43,253 bases of DNA from an uncultured Pseudomonas sp. (GTDB taxonomy: Bacteria > Pseudomonadota > Gammaproteobacteria > Pseudomonadales > Pseudomonadaceae). The stretch spans positions 1-43,253 of the forward strand of contig NZ_CAMPHV010000048.1 of the NCBI RefSeq assembly GCF_946886105.1, in the 5' to 3' direction. Each line of letters begins with the position of its first letter. Position 1 is the first letter of the stretch. Positions 35,654-43,253 of the stretch are shown piece after piece. A program made the position numbers and the translations under genes. The notes beneath the pieces were generated by a model. That model ran no database searches and had not been told where the DNA came from. It was given only the letters and a program-made list of their open reading frames with translations.

Positions 35654-36466
35654 ATGAAGAACAGTGCATACAAAATCTTTAAAAAACCGTTTTTCGGACG
35701 CTATGTGAAACCTTGGCGCTGGCCCGAGGACAGCGACCAAAGCCAGTGGCGGCGCCTGAGTATCGCCAGCGAATCCGGGGCTAGCATTTCTGCGCTTCTC
35801 GCTTCAGCCTATCTTCCGCAAGCCAAGGGCGCGGTGTTGATGGCGCACCCGATGGGCGTCGCCGCCAAGGGGTTCTGGATGAAATACGGCCATGCCGAGC
35901 TGCTGCGTCAGGCCGGTTATCACGTGATGGTGTTCGACCTGAACGGCTTTGGCGAAAGCTCCTCGACCAATATGGATTTTCCGCTGGATGTATTGGCCGC
36001 CGGCCAGGCATTGCAAGCGCAATACCCGGATTTGCCGGTGGCGGTGGTGGGCGCTTCGATGGGCGCGGCCATGAGCCTCTGTGCGATGGCGCAGCCCGAT
36101 CACCCGTTCAAGGCGGCGGTGCTGGAAGCTGCCTTCCCCACGTTGTTGCACTTCTGGTCCCGCTACCCGATTCCCAAATTGAGCATCCAGGTTTCCAAGC
36201 TCGTCTATCCCTCCGCCGAGCGCCGTTTGCGCCCCATCCATGCCGCGGAGCGCCTGGTCGGCAGCCCCAGCATGTTGATGATCTATGGCGATGCCGATGA
36301 GTTCACCCCGGTCAAGGATGGCCAGTTGTTGTGGCGCGCCTTGAAGAACAAAACCCGGACGGAGTTCTGGCAAGTGCCGGGGGCGACCCATACCCATGCC
36401 TATGCCGCGCAGCCCGAGGAATACGCGGAAAGGGTGATTGGCTTTTTAGGCACCCATCTGGCCTGA
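35654..36466 (+). CDS. Alpha/beta hydrolase
   Basis: A 270-residue serine hydrolase. Seen are VLMAHPMGVAAKGFW near the oxyanion site, DLNGFGESS, nucleophile elbow GASMGAAM, acidic YGDADEFTP and a late ATHTHAYA that should give the catalytic His. The ATG at 35654 is preceded by AAGGCAGG; an upstream extension to 35276 crosses the divergent regulator and is rejected. The substrate is unknown. It is probably controlled by the adjacent GlxA-type regulator. Confidence 0.85.
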   Translation: MKNSAYKIFKKPFFGRYVKPWRWPEDSDQSQWRRLSIASESGASISALLASAYLPQAKGAVLMAHPMGVAAKGFWMKYGHAELLRQAGYHVMVFDLNGFGESSSTNMDFPLDVLAAGQALQAQYPDLPVAVVGASMGAAMSLCAMAQPDHPFKAAVLEAAFPTLLHFWSRYPIPKLSIQVSKLVYPSAERRLRPIHAAERLVGSPSMLMIYGDADEFTPVKDGQLLWRALKNKTRTEFWQVPGATHTHAYAAQPEEYAERVIGFLGTHLA

Positions 36467-36484
36467 ACCCCATGCGGCTTGCCA

Positions 36485-38611
36485 TTACGCCTGGTAGGCG
36501 AGGCCGGCCTTGAAATACTCATGGATGTTCTCCCCGATCTCCCGTTTGGTAATAACGCCGTCCTTGTTGCGGTCGTGAAAGGTGTTGACCGCGTAGGCCC
36601 GTTGGCCTTTGCGGTAGATCGGGTCATCGGGGCGCTTCTTTATCGCGGCGGGGCTGAAGATGGAAAAGTACAGGTCGTCCAGCGACCAGGCGGAGGTCGG
36701 TACGCCGATGTTCGCGGCGGTCATGAGAAAGTATTTTTCGACGTAATCCATCTGTTCGACATGACCCATGCGCGCCAGCCGTTCGGTCGTGGTGCCGAGC
36801 GCTTCGGCGGTCGAGTCCATGAACTGGATCAAGCCGGTGGCGGACGAGTGCGGGTTCTTGATCGCCGGGTTGAAGGTGCGGCCGGTTTCCAGGGCGATGC
36901 AGGCCATGATGTGGTTCGCCTCGATGCCCAGGCTTTCGCCGACGCTGATGACCTTGTCTCTGAATCGCTCGGCCAGGGCCGCGCCGTAGAGGTCCTGGAC
37001 GCGCTTCAGCCAGATCAGCGGGCGGGACGCTTGTTTCAACAGCTCGATCAGGCCGATGGGATGGAAGTGCCACGCCAACCCATCCGCCGTCAGGGCGGGT
37101 TGGCCGGCCAGTTCCTGCCACCAGGCCAGCGCCTCGCGTCTTTGCTGTTCTATGGAGCCATCGGCCGGCTGGGATGGCGCGCTCCATAACCAGGCGCTTT
37201 TTTGCTGGCTGATCTGCTGCGCCAGCCTGGGTTTTTCTGACGCCAAGGTGGTGGCGCTGGCGGGCAGGGCGCTAAAGCCTGGCCATTCCCATGGCGAGTG
37301 CCTGCTCATGGATGGCGCGCGCTCCGCCACCCAGCCGGTAAGCTCCTGGCCATCCTGACCGCGAAGGCTCAGGTACCACCAGCGGGTAGCGTCCGGGCCG
37401 ATGGCCTTGTGGCCCGGCGCCAGGTCGCTCCAGGCGCTGCTCGGGACGATGCGGGGCTCGCCGCTTAGCGGGCCGTCGACCGCGGCGGCGAGCGGGAAGC
37501 CGCTCCAGGCGGCAAGAGTGCCGCTGACCGCGCGCCGGCCTTGGCTATCGACCGCGCTGCGCTCGACCCAGCGTGCAGGTTGGAGTGCTATGCCGATTTC
37601 ACGCAGCGGGTGCGATGCCGGAATGGGCGAGCCGCTGCGGTAAGGCAGCGGTTCGCCGTCCGGCGACGCATAGGACCGCCGTAGAAATTCGACCTGTTCG
37701 GGCATCTCGCCTACGCCAACCCCCAGGCGCAGGGCCAAGGCGCGTTTCTGCGCGCCGTCGAGCGAGTAGCTTTGCGTCGCGGGGCGGTAGCGGCCGAGCG
37801 CGGCTTTATCGATCTTCAGCACCGCGTAGGGCTGAACCTTGGCCCAGCGGCCTTCGCTCGGTGAGTCGCTGCTGCGGCGTATATCCAGGTTCGCGGGTAT
37901 CCGGGTGTTGGCACTCTCGGCTTGGATAACGGCCGTGCCGCGTTGAATCTGGATCAGGGTTTTCTGCTCGCTGGTATGCCGCTCGGCGAGTGCGCGACTG
38001 GCGGCTAGAAACGCCGGCACCTCGTCGCAGGTGAATACCTCCAGGTGCAGCAAGGCGCGGGGTTGTGCGTCATCGGCATCCTGGTAGCGGCCGATATGCC
38101 CGATAAGCGCGCCGGCCGCGAGCGGGTAGGGCTGCGGCAGCAACTGCACGCTGTCGAGTGGCGGCCGGCCTGGCGATTGGCCGAGGAAGGCCGGTATGGT
38201 TGGCGCCCCCGCAGCCTCGTAGCCGGCCCAGTCCAGCAGGTGCATATACAGGCTGTAGAAGGTCAGCGTCGTACCCGCCGTCGGCAGTGTCAGCCGGTGG
38301 CGGACCAGCACGAAGCCGGTGGAAAAGAGCAATTGCCGTTCGCCATGGCGGGTGCTTGGATAGCGTCGGTCGATGCGGTAGGCGACCACTTCGCCATCGG
38401 CGATGCAGCGCACCGCCGACTGATCGAGCAGTTCGGCGCTGCCCTCGTCGAACTGAACGGCACCTTGCCACAGGCCGTCGGCATGCAATGGATAGAAACC
38501 GTTCTTGGCCATGGCCAGGGCACGGCGGTAGCTGTCGAGCGGGGCGCCATTCGCCGCCGCGGTTTTGACTGGGAACGGGTAGGCCCAGCCGATTGGGGTG
38601 CGCGCTGTCAT
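36485..38611 (-). CDS. Lysozyme/transglycosylase-like protein with M23-like and EF-hand segments
   Basis: A 708-residue protein without a signal peptide. The N-terminal part (about 40-210) resembles an M23 peptidase barrel (LTFYSLYMHLLDW, GALIGHIGRYQD, LLHLEVF), but the first His of the HxH zinc motif is replaced by Leu, so it is probably inactive. The C-terminal part has a lysozyme/SLT-like fold: ACIALETGRTF (E575 likely catalytic), KNPHSSATGLIQFMDSTAEA. At 680-691 there is a canonical EF-hand loop DRNKDGVITKRE. This combination suggests a T6SS-type or otherwise delivered cell-wall toxin (inference). No obvious immunity gene is adjacent. Confidence 0.75.
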   Translation of the reverse strand: MTARTPIGWAYPFPVKTAAANGAPLDSYRRALAMAKNGFYPLHADGLWQGAVQFDEGSAELLDQSAVRCIADGEVVAYRIDRRYPSTRHGERQLLFSTGFVLVRHRLTLPTAGTTLTFYSLYMHLLDWAGYEAAGAPTIPAFLGQSPGRPPLDSVQLLPQPYPLAAGALIGHIGRYQDADDAQPRALLHLEVFTCDEVPAFLAASRALAERHTSEQKTLIQIQRGTAVIQAESANTRIPANLDIRRSSDSPSEGRWAKVQPYAVLKIDKAALGRYRPATQSYSLDGAQKRALALRLGVGVGEMPEQVEFLRRSYASPDGEPLPYRSGSPIPASHPLREIGIALQPARWVERSAVDSQGRRAVSGTLAAWSGFPLAAAVDGPLSGEPRIVPSSAWSDLAPGHKAIGPDATRWWYLSLRGQDGQELTGWVAERAPSMSRHSPWEWPGFSALPASATTLASEKPRLAQQISQQKSAWLWSAPSQPADGSIEQQRREALAWWQELAGQPALTADGLAWHFHPIGLIELLKQASRPLIWLKRVQDLYGAALAERFRDKVISVGESLGIEANHIMACIALETGRTFNPAIKNPHSSATGLIQFMDSTAEALGTTTERLARMGHVEQMDYVEKYFLMTAANIGVPTSAWSLDDLYFSIFSPAAIKKRPDDPIYRKGQRAYAVNTFHDRNKDGVITKREIGENIHEYFKAGLAYQA

Positions 38612-38712
38612 AGTGTTTTACCGACTCTCTAATCCGGGTTAGCGGGTTGGCGGATCGGTAGGCACGGCTAAGCGAAGCCGGCAACGACATGGACAACAAG
38701 GCGCAAGCACTG

Positions 38713-38729
38713 CCGCCCTTACTGGGCGG
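38713..38729 (-). terminator. Short GC hairpin after the ybhN-like gene
   Basis: CCGCCC (38713-38718) and GGGCGG (38724-38729) form a 6-bp stem just downstream of the cls operon on the minus strand. There is no U-tract, so termination is only suggested. Confidence 0.35.
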
Positions 38730-38738
38730 GTGTTGGCA

Positions 38739-39764
38739 TTACAACCCCTGATCCTGTGTGTGTAGCTGCTTGATGTTGTCGTCCTGCTTGTCGGCAGATT
38801 GTTGCTTACGCAGTTTCTTTGCGTCCTTTTCCAGCACCAGGTACACCAGGCAGGCGATCGCCAGCGGCAGGAGGAAGTAGATGGCGCGGTAGCCGATCAA
38901 GGCGGCGAGCAAACTGCCCTTGGCGATATGGTGATGCAGCAGCGCGATAAACACCGCTTCGAGCACCCCCAGCCCGGCCGGAATATGGGTCACCACGCCG
39001 GCGATGCTGCTGATCAACAGCACGCCGAGCACCGAGGGGTAGAAGGCCTGCTCCGGCAACAGCACGAAGATCAGCAAGGCCATCAACGACCAGTTGAGCG
39101 CGCCGAGCAGCGCTTGGATCGAGGCCAGGCGCAGGCTCGGCAGAGTCAGCGTCTGCCCGCGAATATGCCAGACCCGTCGGGTGCTCAGGCGGCAGGCCAG
39201 CAGATAGGCCAGCGCCGCGGCCAACAGGCCGATACCGATCACCCGCAGACTGCTGGCGCCGATCGACCAACTGGGCGGCAACTGGATCAAGCCCAGGGAA
39301 AAAATCACCCCGGCGAGCACGGTGTAGCCCAGCCAGTTGGTGATCAGGCTGAGGCTGAATATCTTGGTGATGGTCGGCACGTTCAGCCCCAGGCGCGAAT
39401 ACAGGCGGTAACGCAGGGCGATGCCGCCGACCCAGGCGGTCAGATTGAGGTTGAAGGCATAGCAGACGAACACCACCGGGAGGACTTGCCGCACCGGCAA
39501 TTTATGCCGGGTGTATAAGCGCCCGAGCAGGTCGAAACTGCTGTACACCAGGTAGCTGGCGAAGCAGATGCCGATCGCCAGGGCCAGCGTTGCGGCATCG
39601 TAGGACTGCAAGGCGCTTTTGACTTCCTGCCATTCGAGGTTTTTCACCAGCATGAACAACAGCACCGGCACCAGGATGAAAAACATCAGGGTGAGCGCAC
39701 GCTTGGCCCAGATCAGCTTCGGACGGCTGGGTTTCGCGCCCGGTAGCGGGGCAGAGGCGTTCAT
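38739..39764 (-). CDS. YbhN/UPF0104 family membrane protein (LPG synthase TM-region-like)
   Basis: A 341-residue inner-membrane protein with about eight helices. It resembles the flippase-like transmembrane part of lysylphosphatidylglycerol synthases, without the aminoacyltransferase domain (AFNLNLTAWVGGIALRYRLY, SLITNWLGYTVLAG, VVTHIPAGLGVLEAVFIALL). E. coli YbhN is linked to cardiolipin metabolism or transport. It is the last gene of the operon and overlaps clsB by ATGA. The C-terminal tail is polar. Confidence 0.88.
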   Translation of the reverse strand: MNASAPLPGAKPSRPKLIWAKRALTLMFFILVPVLLFMLVKNLEWQEVKSALQSYDAATLALAIGICFASYLVYSSFDLLGRLYTRHKLPVRQVLPVVFVCYAFNLNLTAWVGGIALRYRLYSRLGLNVPTITKIFSLSLITNWLGYTVLAGVIFSLGLIQLPPSWSIGASSLRVIGIGLLAAALAYLLACRLSTRRVWHIRGQTLTLPSLRLASIQALLGALNWSLMALLIFVLLPEQAFYPSVLGVLLISSIAGVVTHIPAGLGVLEAVFIALLHHHIAKGSLLAALIGYRAIYFLLPLAIACLVYLVLEKDAKKLRKQQSADKQDDNIKQLHTQDQGL

Positions 39765-41017
39765 GAGGCTTTCTCCCGATCGAAGCGTATCCCGGGCTGC
39801 TCATGCTGGTTGAGTTCGGCGGATTCCTCTGCGGCCGGGGCGAGCAGCTTCAAGCGCGGCGAATGCGCCGGCAGCCAGCCGGCAATGGCCGGGAAATGCC
39901 GCAGGAAGTGAAAAGAGAGAAAGATCAAGGGCACGCGCCACCAATAGCCGCGCATGGTGTGTTTGAGGGTTATGCGCTTGCAGGACGCTTGCGCCAGGTC
40001 CTGCAAATGCTCGTAAAGCTGATGGTTGAAGGTGGCGTCGCGGATGATCAGGTTGGCTTCGAGATTGAGCGACAGGCTCAGCGGGTCGAGGTTGCTCGAG
40101 CCGACGGTCGACCATTCGTGGTCGACCAGGGCGATCTTGCCGTGCAGCGGCCGCTCGCAGTATTCGTAAATGATCACACCGTCGCGCAGCAGGTAGTTGT
40201 ACAGCAGGCGCGAACACAGGCGCACCAGCGGCATGTCCGATTCGCCTTGCAGAATCAGGGTGACGTGCACGCCGCGCCTGGCGGCATTGCGCAACTCGCG
40301 CAGCAGGCGATAACCGGGAAAGAAATAGGCGTTGGCCACCAGCAGACGAAAGCTCGCCGAGCGTATCGCGTGCAAATAATGCTCTTCGATATCGTTGGGG
40401 TGCTCTTCGTTGTCGCGGACCGCCAGCAAGATCCGCGCTTTGCCGGCGAAGCGGTTGACCGCATTGGCGAAGCTCGTCTGGTATCCGGGCTGAGGCGGCT
40501 TCTGCGGGCTGTAAGTGAGCAGACGCCGACTGGCCTGGTGAATGTCCGTGACTATGGGGCCGCAGACCCGCACCGCGTAGTCCTGCTTGGACATCGGGCC
40601 GGACTCGCTGAGATGGTCGACGCTGAAATTGATCCCGCCGATAAAGGCGACTTCGGCATCGACCACCACGATCTTGCGGTGCAGCCGGCGAAACAGGTTG
40701 GTGCGCATGCCCAACAGTTTCGGCCTGGGATCGAAGGCGCGAATTCTCACCCCGGCACTGGCCATGGCGGTGATGAATTCGCTGGTCAGGTCGGCGGTGC
40801 CATAGCCGTCGACCATCACCTCGACGCTGACCCCGCGCTCGGCCGCTTCGATCAACGCCTGTTGCAGCTCGCTGCCGACCTTGTCTTCGCAGATGATGAA
40901 GGTTTCCAGCAACACCTCGTGGCGTGCCGCACGTATGGCCTCGAATACGCTGGGAAAGAATGCTTCGCCATTGATAAGCAACTCGACGTCGTTGCCGTCT
41001 TTCCAGTTGTAGTTCAT
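39761..41017 (-). CDS. clsB: Cardiolipin synthase B (phospholipase D family)
   Basis: A 418-residue enzyme that condenses phospholipids into cardiolipin at the inner membrane. Two PLD motifs are seen: LHRKIVVVDAEVAFIGG at about 118-134 and LHGKIALVDHEWSTVGSSN in the second half. There is no N-terminal transmembrane region, as expected for ClsB/YbhO rather than ClsA. It overlaps both neighbours by 4 nt (ATGA), so the three genes are translated as a unit. The order matches E. coli ybhP-clsB-ybhN. Confidence 0.93.
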   Translation of the reverse strand: MNYNWKDGNDVELLINGEAFFPSVFEAIRAARHEVLLETFIICEDKVGSELQQALIEAAERGVSVEVMVDGYGTADLTSEFITAMASAGVRIRAFDPRPKLLGMRTNLFRRLHRKIVVVDAEVAFIGGINFSVDHLSESGPMSKQDYAVRVCGPIVTDIHQASRRLLTYSPQKPPQPGYQTSFANAVNRFAGKARILLAVRDNEEHPNDIEEHYLHAIRSASFRLLVANAYFFPGYRLLRELRNAARRGVHVTLILQGESDMPLVRLCSRLLYNYLLRDGVIIYEYCERPLHGKIALVDHEWSTVGSSNLDPLSLSLNLEANLIIRDATFNHQLYEHLQDLAQASCKRITLKHTMRGYWWRVPLIFLSFHFLRHFPAIAGWLPAHSPRLKLLAPAAEESAELNQHEQPGIRFDREKAS

Positions 41018-41838
41018 AGACGTACCTCAACGGCCAGGGGTGCATGATCGGATAAGTGGGTCCATGGGCGCCGGCTGAGGGCCTGGGGTTCATGGGTGGT
41101 GGCATTGCGCACGTAAATGCGATCGAGGCACAGCAATGGCCAGCGCGCGGGAAAGCTTTTCGCCGGGGCGCCGAAAGCTTGGACAAAGGCTTCGTGCATG
41201 TCGTTCTGTGCGAGCAGAGCATGGGCGCGTTGGCGCCAGTCGTTGAAGTCGCCGGCGACTATCACCGGGGCATCCGCCGGCAGCTCGTCGAGCAATGCGC
41301 CGAGCAGCTTCAGCTGCGCCAGACGGTGCGCTTCGCGCAGGCCCAGGTGCACGCAAATCGCGTGGACTTCCTTGTGTCCGGGCACGATCAGCCGCGAATG
41401 CAGCAGGCCGCGCTGTTCGTGGCGGTCGACCGAAATGTCCAGGTTGCGGTGCTCGCTGATCGGAAATTTCGAGAGCAGGGCGTTGCCATGGTCGCCGTCG
41501 GGGTAGACCGCGTTGCGCCCGTAGGAGAAGTCCGGCCAGATGCTATCGGCGAGAAATTCGTAGTGCGGGGTGCTCGGCCAGTTGCTGTAGCGTTTCGCGT
41601 GGCGCTCGTGGTTGCCGTGCACTTCTTGCAGAAACACGATATCGGCGGCCGAGGCGCGCACCGCCTCGCGCAACTCCGGCAGGATGAAGCGCCGGTTGAG
41701 GAAGCTGAAGCCCTTGTGGGTATTGAGGGTCAGCACACGCAACGAATGCACCGCGGTGGGCTGTTCGCTGTTCGGCAACAGGGTTTCCTGTTGCCCGTTG
41801 TGGTGCTGGCCGTTCTGGTTATTGGATAAAAGAGTCAA
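41014..41838 (-). CDS. ybhP: Endonuclease/exonuclease/phosphatase family protein (YbhP-like), TTG start
   Basis: A 274-residue EEP-fold hydrolase. Motifs: LRVLTLNTHKGF, IVFLQEVHG (metal-binding Glu), GNALLSKFPI, VIVAGDFNDW and LSDHAPLAVEV (catalytic His). The start is a TTG at 41838: it has AAGGAG 7 nt upstream and overlaps the stop of the DUF72 gene as TTGA. The open frame to 41958 lies within that gene and is rejected. No ATG occurs before the catalytic core. The exact substrate (phosphodiester or lipid) is unknown; operon position suggests phospholipid metabolism. Confidence 0.88.
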   Translation of the reverse strand: MTLLSNNQNGQHHNGQQETLLPNSEQPTAVHSLRVLTLNTHKGFSFLNRRFILPELREAVRASAADIVFLQEVHGNHERHAKRYSNWPSTPHYEFLADSIWPDFSYGRNAVYPDGDHGNALLSKFPISEHRNLDISVDRHEQRGLLHSRLIVPGHKEVHAICVHLGLREAHRLAQLKLLGALLDELPADAPVIVAGDFNDWRQRAHALLAQNDMHEAFVQAFGAPAKSFPARWPLLCLDRIYVRNATTHEPQALSRRPWTHLSDHAPLAVEVRL

Positions 41839-42752
41839 AACGTTACTCCTTGCAGCGTTCCCGGTGTCGCGGGTAATGCGTCGGCGAGGCCGAACTTCTC
41901 CAGCAATGCGCGGGCGTCGAAAGGCGCACGGACTTTGACGTCGTTGTCGAAGTAGCAATAAACGTCACGGGGGGTACTGCGGTAGTGGCGCGCCGGGCAG
42001 ATCAAGTGCGCGTCATCGGGTTGCCCGCCGTTGCGCCAGGCATCGATGCGCGCGTGCCAGTTATCCAGGGCGTGCGCCGAATAACCGCTTTCATAGAGCT
42101 TCCTATCGCCGTGCAGGCGGATGTAGACGAAGTCGCTGGTCAAATCCTCGCAATATGGCCATTTCCCGGCGGTATCGGCCACCACCAGGGCCACGCGGAA
42201 CTCCGCGAGCAAGTCGACGAATGCTGGGTCGAGAAAGCTTTCATGGCGGATTTCCACGGCATGACGCAGCGCGCGGTTGTCCGTATCGCGCCAATAGCCT
42301 GGGGTTTGCAGGCGCGTATCGCTGCTTTGCGCGCAGGCTTTGGCCTGGTTGAGGTCTTGCGGCAACGAGGCGAGAAAATCGGCGAACAGGGCGGCGTCGA
42401 ACCTGAAGCTTGGTGGAAACTGCCAGAGAATCGGACCGAGCTTGTGCCCCAGGTGCGACAGCCCCGAGGCGAAGAAGTTGGCAATCGGCGTTCGCACCCC
42501 GCGCAGGCGCAACACATGGGTGATCAGGCGCGGCGCCTTGACGCTGAAAACGAACTTCTCCGGGGTGTCCGCGTACCAGTTGGCGTAGCGTTCGGGGGTT
42601 TGCAGGGCATAGAACGACCCGTTGATCTCGATGCTGTTCACCGTCCGCGAGGCGAAGCGTAGTTCGTTCTTCTGTGCCAGGCCCTTGGGGTAGAAATCCC
42701 CACGCCAGGGCGGGTAGCGCCAGCCGGAAATACCGATGCGTAGCTCGCTCAT
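41835..42752 (-). CDS. DUF72 (YecE-like) protein
   Basis: A 305-residue TIM-barrel-like protein of the DUF72/YecE family. Hallmarks are RIGISGWRYPPWRGDFYP, NSIEINGSFYALQTPERYANW, FVFSVKAPRLITH, GPILWQFPPSF, AVEIRHESF and FVYIRLHGDRKLY, ending with the CYFDNDVKVRAP segment. Function is not established. The ATG at 42752 has GGGGTAAG upstream. It sits between the alcohol dehydrogenase gene (19 bases before) and the ybhP-like gene, which it overlaps by 4 nt. Confidence 0.9.
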   Translation of the reverse strand: MSELRIGISGWRYPPWRGDFYPKGLAQKNELRFASRTVNSIEINGSFYALQTPERYANWYADTPEKFVFSVKAPRLITHVLRLRGVRTPIANFFASGLSHLGHKLGPILWQFPPSFRFDAALFADFLASLPQDLNQAKACAQSSDTRLQTPGYWRDTDNRALRHAVEIRHESFLDPAFVDLLAEFRVALVVADTAGKWPYCEDLTSDFVYIRLHGDRKLYESGYSAHALDNWHARIDAWRNGGQPDDAHLICPARHYRSTPRDVYCYFDNDVKVRAPFDARALLEKFGLADALPATPGTLQGVTF

Positions 42753-42771
42753 ATGTCTTACCCCATACCGA

Positions 42772-43253
42772 TCAGGTGCGTTTGACCGGCGGTATGGAAG
42801 GTGGATCGCTGGCCGGGAAGGATTCTTCGATGGCCTCGTCCAACAACGCCTGCTCGTGCAGCACTTCTTCGTCGCCCGAGGCCGGGCTGTCGAAACGTTG
42901 CGGATGCAGTTCGACCTTGATCCAGCCGTTTTCACGGCGGTCGAACGCCTCGAAGGCGGCAATCGCATCGTTCATGGGTTTGATTTGGGTGAGGATTTTC
43001 GCCGGGTCTATGCGCCGGCTGAGGATCAGCTCGATCAGCTTGGGGATGTATTTGCGGTGATGGCAGTTGCCCATGTTGATCGTCAGGTTCTTGTTCATCG
43101 CCAGGCCGATCGGGAAGCTGCCGGCCAGCGGCGGGTAGACGCCGATGATCGACAAGGTGCCGGCCTTGGCCAACGCCTGCACCGCCCACTGCAATGCCTG
43201 ACTCGGCGCGTCGCCGGGGTGCCAGTTGGCGCCGTCGGGGTGGGTGCGGGGCG
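42772..43253 (-). CDS. Zinc-dependent alcohol dehydrogenase (MDR), C-terminal part, cut by window edge
   Basis: The last 160 codons of a medium-chain dehydrogenase; the start lies beyond the right edge. The visible part begins within the Rossmann region (GDAPSQALQWAVQALAKAG, then TLSIIGVYPPLAGSFPIGLA) and continues with KNLTINMGNCHHRKYIPKL, as in glutathione-independent formaldehyde dehydrogenase-like proteins (PA2158 type, from memory). After the domain end (ENGWIKVELHP) comes an unusual acidic tail of about 40 residues with DEAIEESFPASDPPS. It is the first visible gene of the cls operon. Confidence 0.85.
   Translation of the reverse strand, partial: PRTHPDGANWHPGDAPSQALQWAVQALAKAGTLSIIGVYPPLAGSFPIGLAMNKNLTINMGNCHHRKYIPKLIELILSRRIDPAKILTQIKPMNDAIAAFEAFDRRENGWIKVELHPQRFDSPASGDEEVLHEQALLDEAIEESFPASDPPSIPPVKRT

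Noticed and set aside
41839..41958. N-terminal extension of the ybhP-like gene
   Set aside because: It would lie within the DUF72 gene; the TTG at 41838 with AAGGAG and a 4-nt TTGA overlap is the better start.

Overview
The window looks like a chromosomal segment of a Pseudomonas species. It is GC-rich, has strong AGGAG-type ribosome sites, and carries Pseudomonas-type dispersed inverted repeats. The gene set (Ku, LigD, KatE-like protein, GlgE, TreS/maltokinase, GlgB, ClsB operon, zinc alcohol dehydrogenase) recalls, from memory, the desiccation/osmotic-stress island of P. aeruginosa (PA2138-PA2158 region). No rRNA, tRNA, CRISPR array, transposase or integrase was found.

Layout. (1) 1-4.3 kb, minus strand: a FAN1-type VRR-NUC nuclease, translationally coupled to an iron-sulfur DinG/XPD-like helicase with its own PD-(D/E)xK domain. 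(2) 4.4-9.2 kb: small stress-type genes (DUF3203, DUF3182 plus alpha/beta hydrolase, Rho-N-like protein, PLDc_N-like membrane protein and several unknowns). (3) 9.2-15.8 kb, plus strand: an intact but catalytically degenerate KatE-like protein, MgtC/SapB, a small unknown, then Ku and LigD, a complete two-component NHEJ system. (4) 16.1-24.9 kb, plus strand: an SDR, then glgE, treS-mak and glgB, which convert trehalose to maltose-1-phosphate and branched alpha-glucan. (5) 24.9-38.7 kb: an accessory region. It holds a lower-GC HEPN gene and a TIR-effector gene bordered by integron attC-like sites; a PAAR-Tle1-type T6SS effector with its probable immunity gene and broken copies of both; two small genes behind a structured C4-antisense-like leader; a secreted beta-helix protein between two 124-bp direct repeats; a VOC protein; an LRR protein; a GlxA-type regulator divergent from a hydrolase; and a 708-residue lysozyme-like protein with an EF-hand. 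(6) 38.7-43.25 kb, minus strand: a tightly overlapping operon equivalent to ybhP-clsB-ybhN, preceded by DUF72 and a zinc alcohol dehydrogenase cut by the window edge.

How the parts fit. The conserved blocks concern survival of drying, osmotic and DNA-break stress: NHEJ repair, glucan/trehalose metabolism, cardiolipin synthesis and envelope functions. The accessory block between glgB and the cls operon has turned over repeatedly and carries anti-phage-like and interbacterial-competition genes. The best candidate for an undescribed system is the HEPN + TIR pair at 25.2-26.66 kb, laid out like two integron cassettes. The KatE-like pseudoenzyme and the alternative-pairing leader near 30.6-30.8 kb come next.
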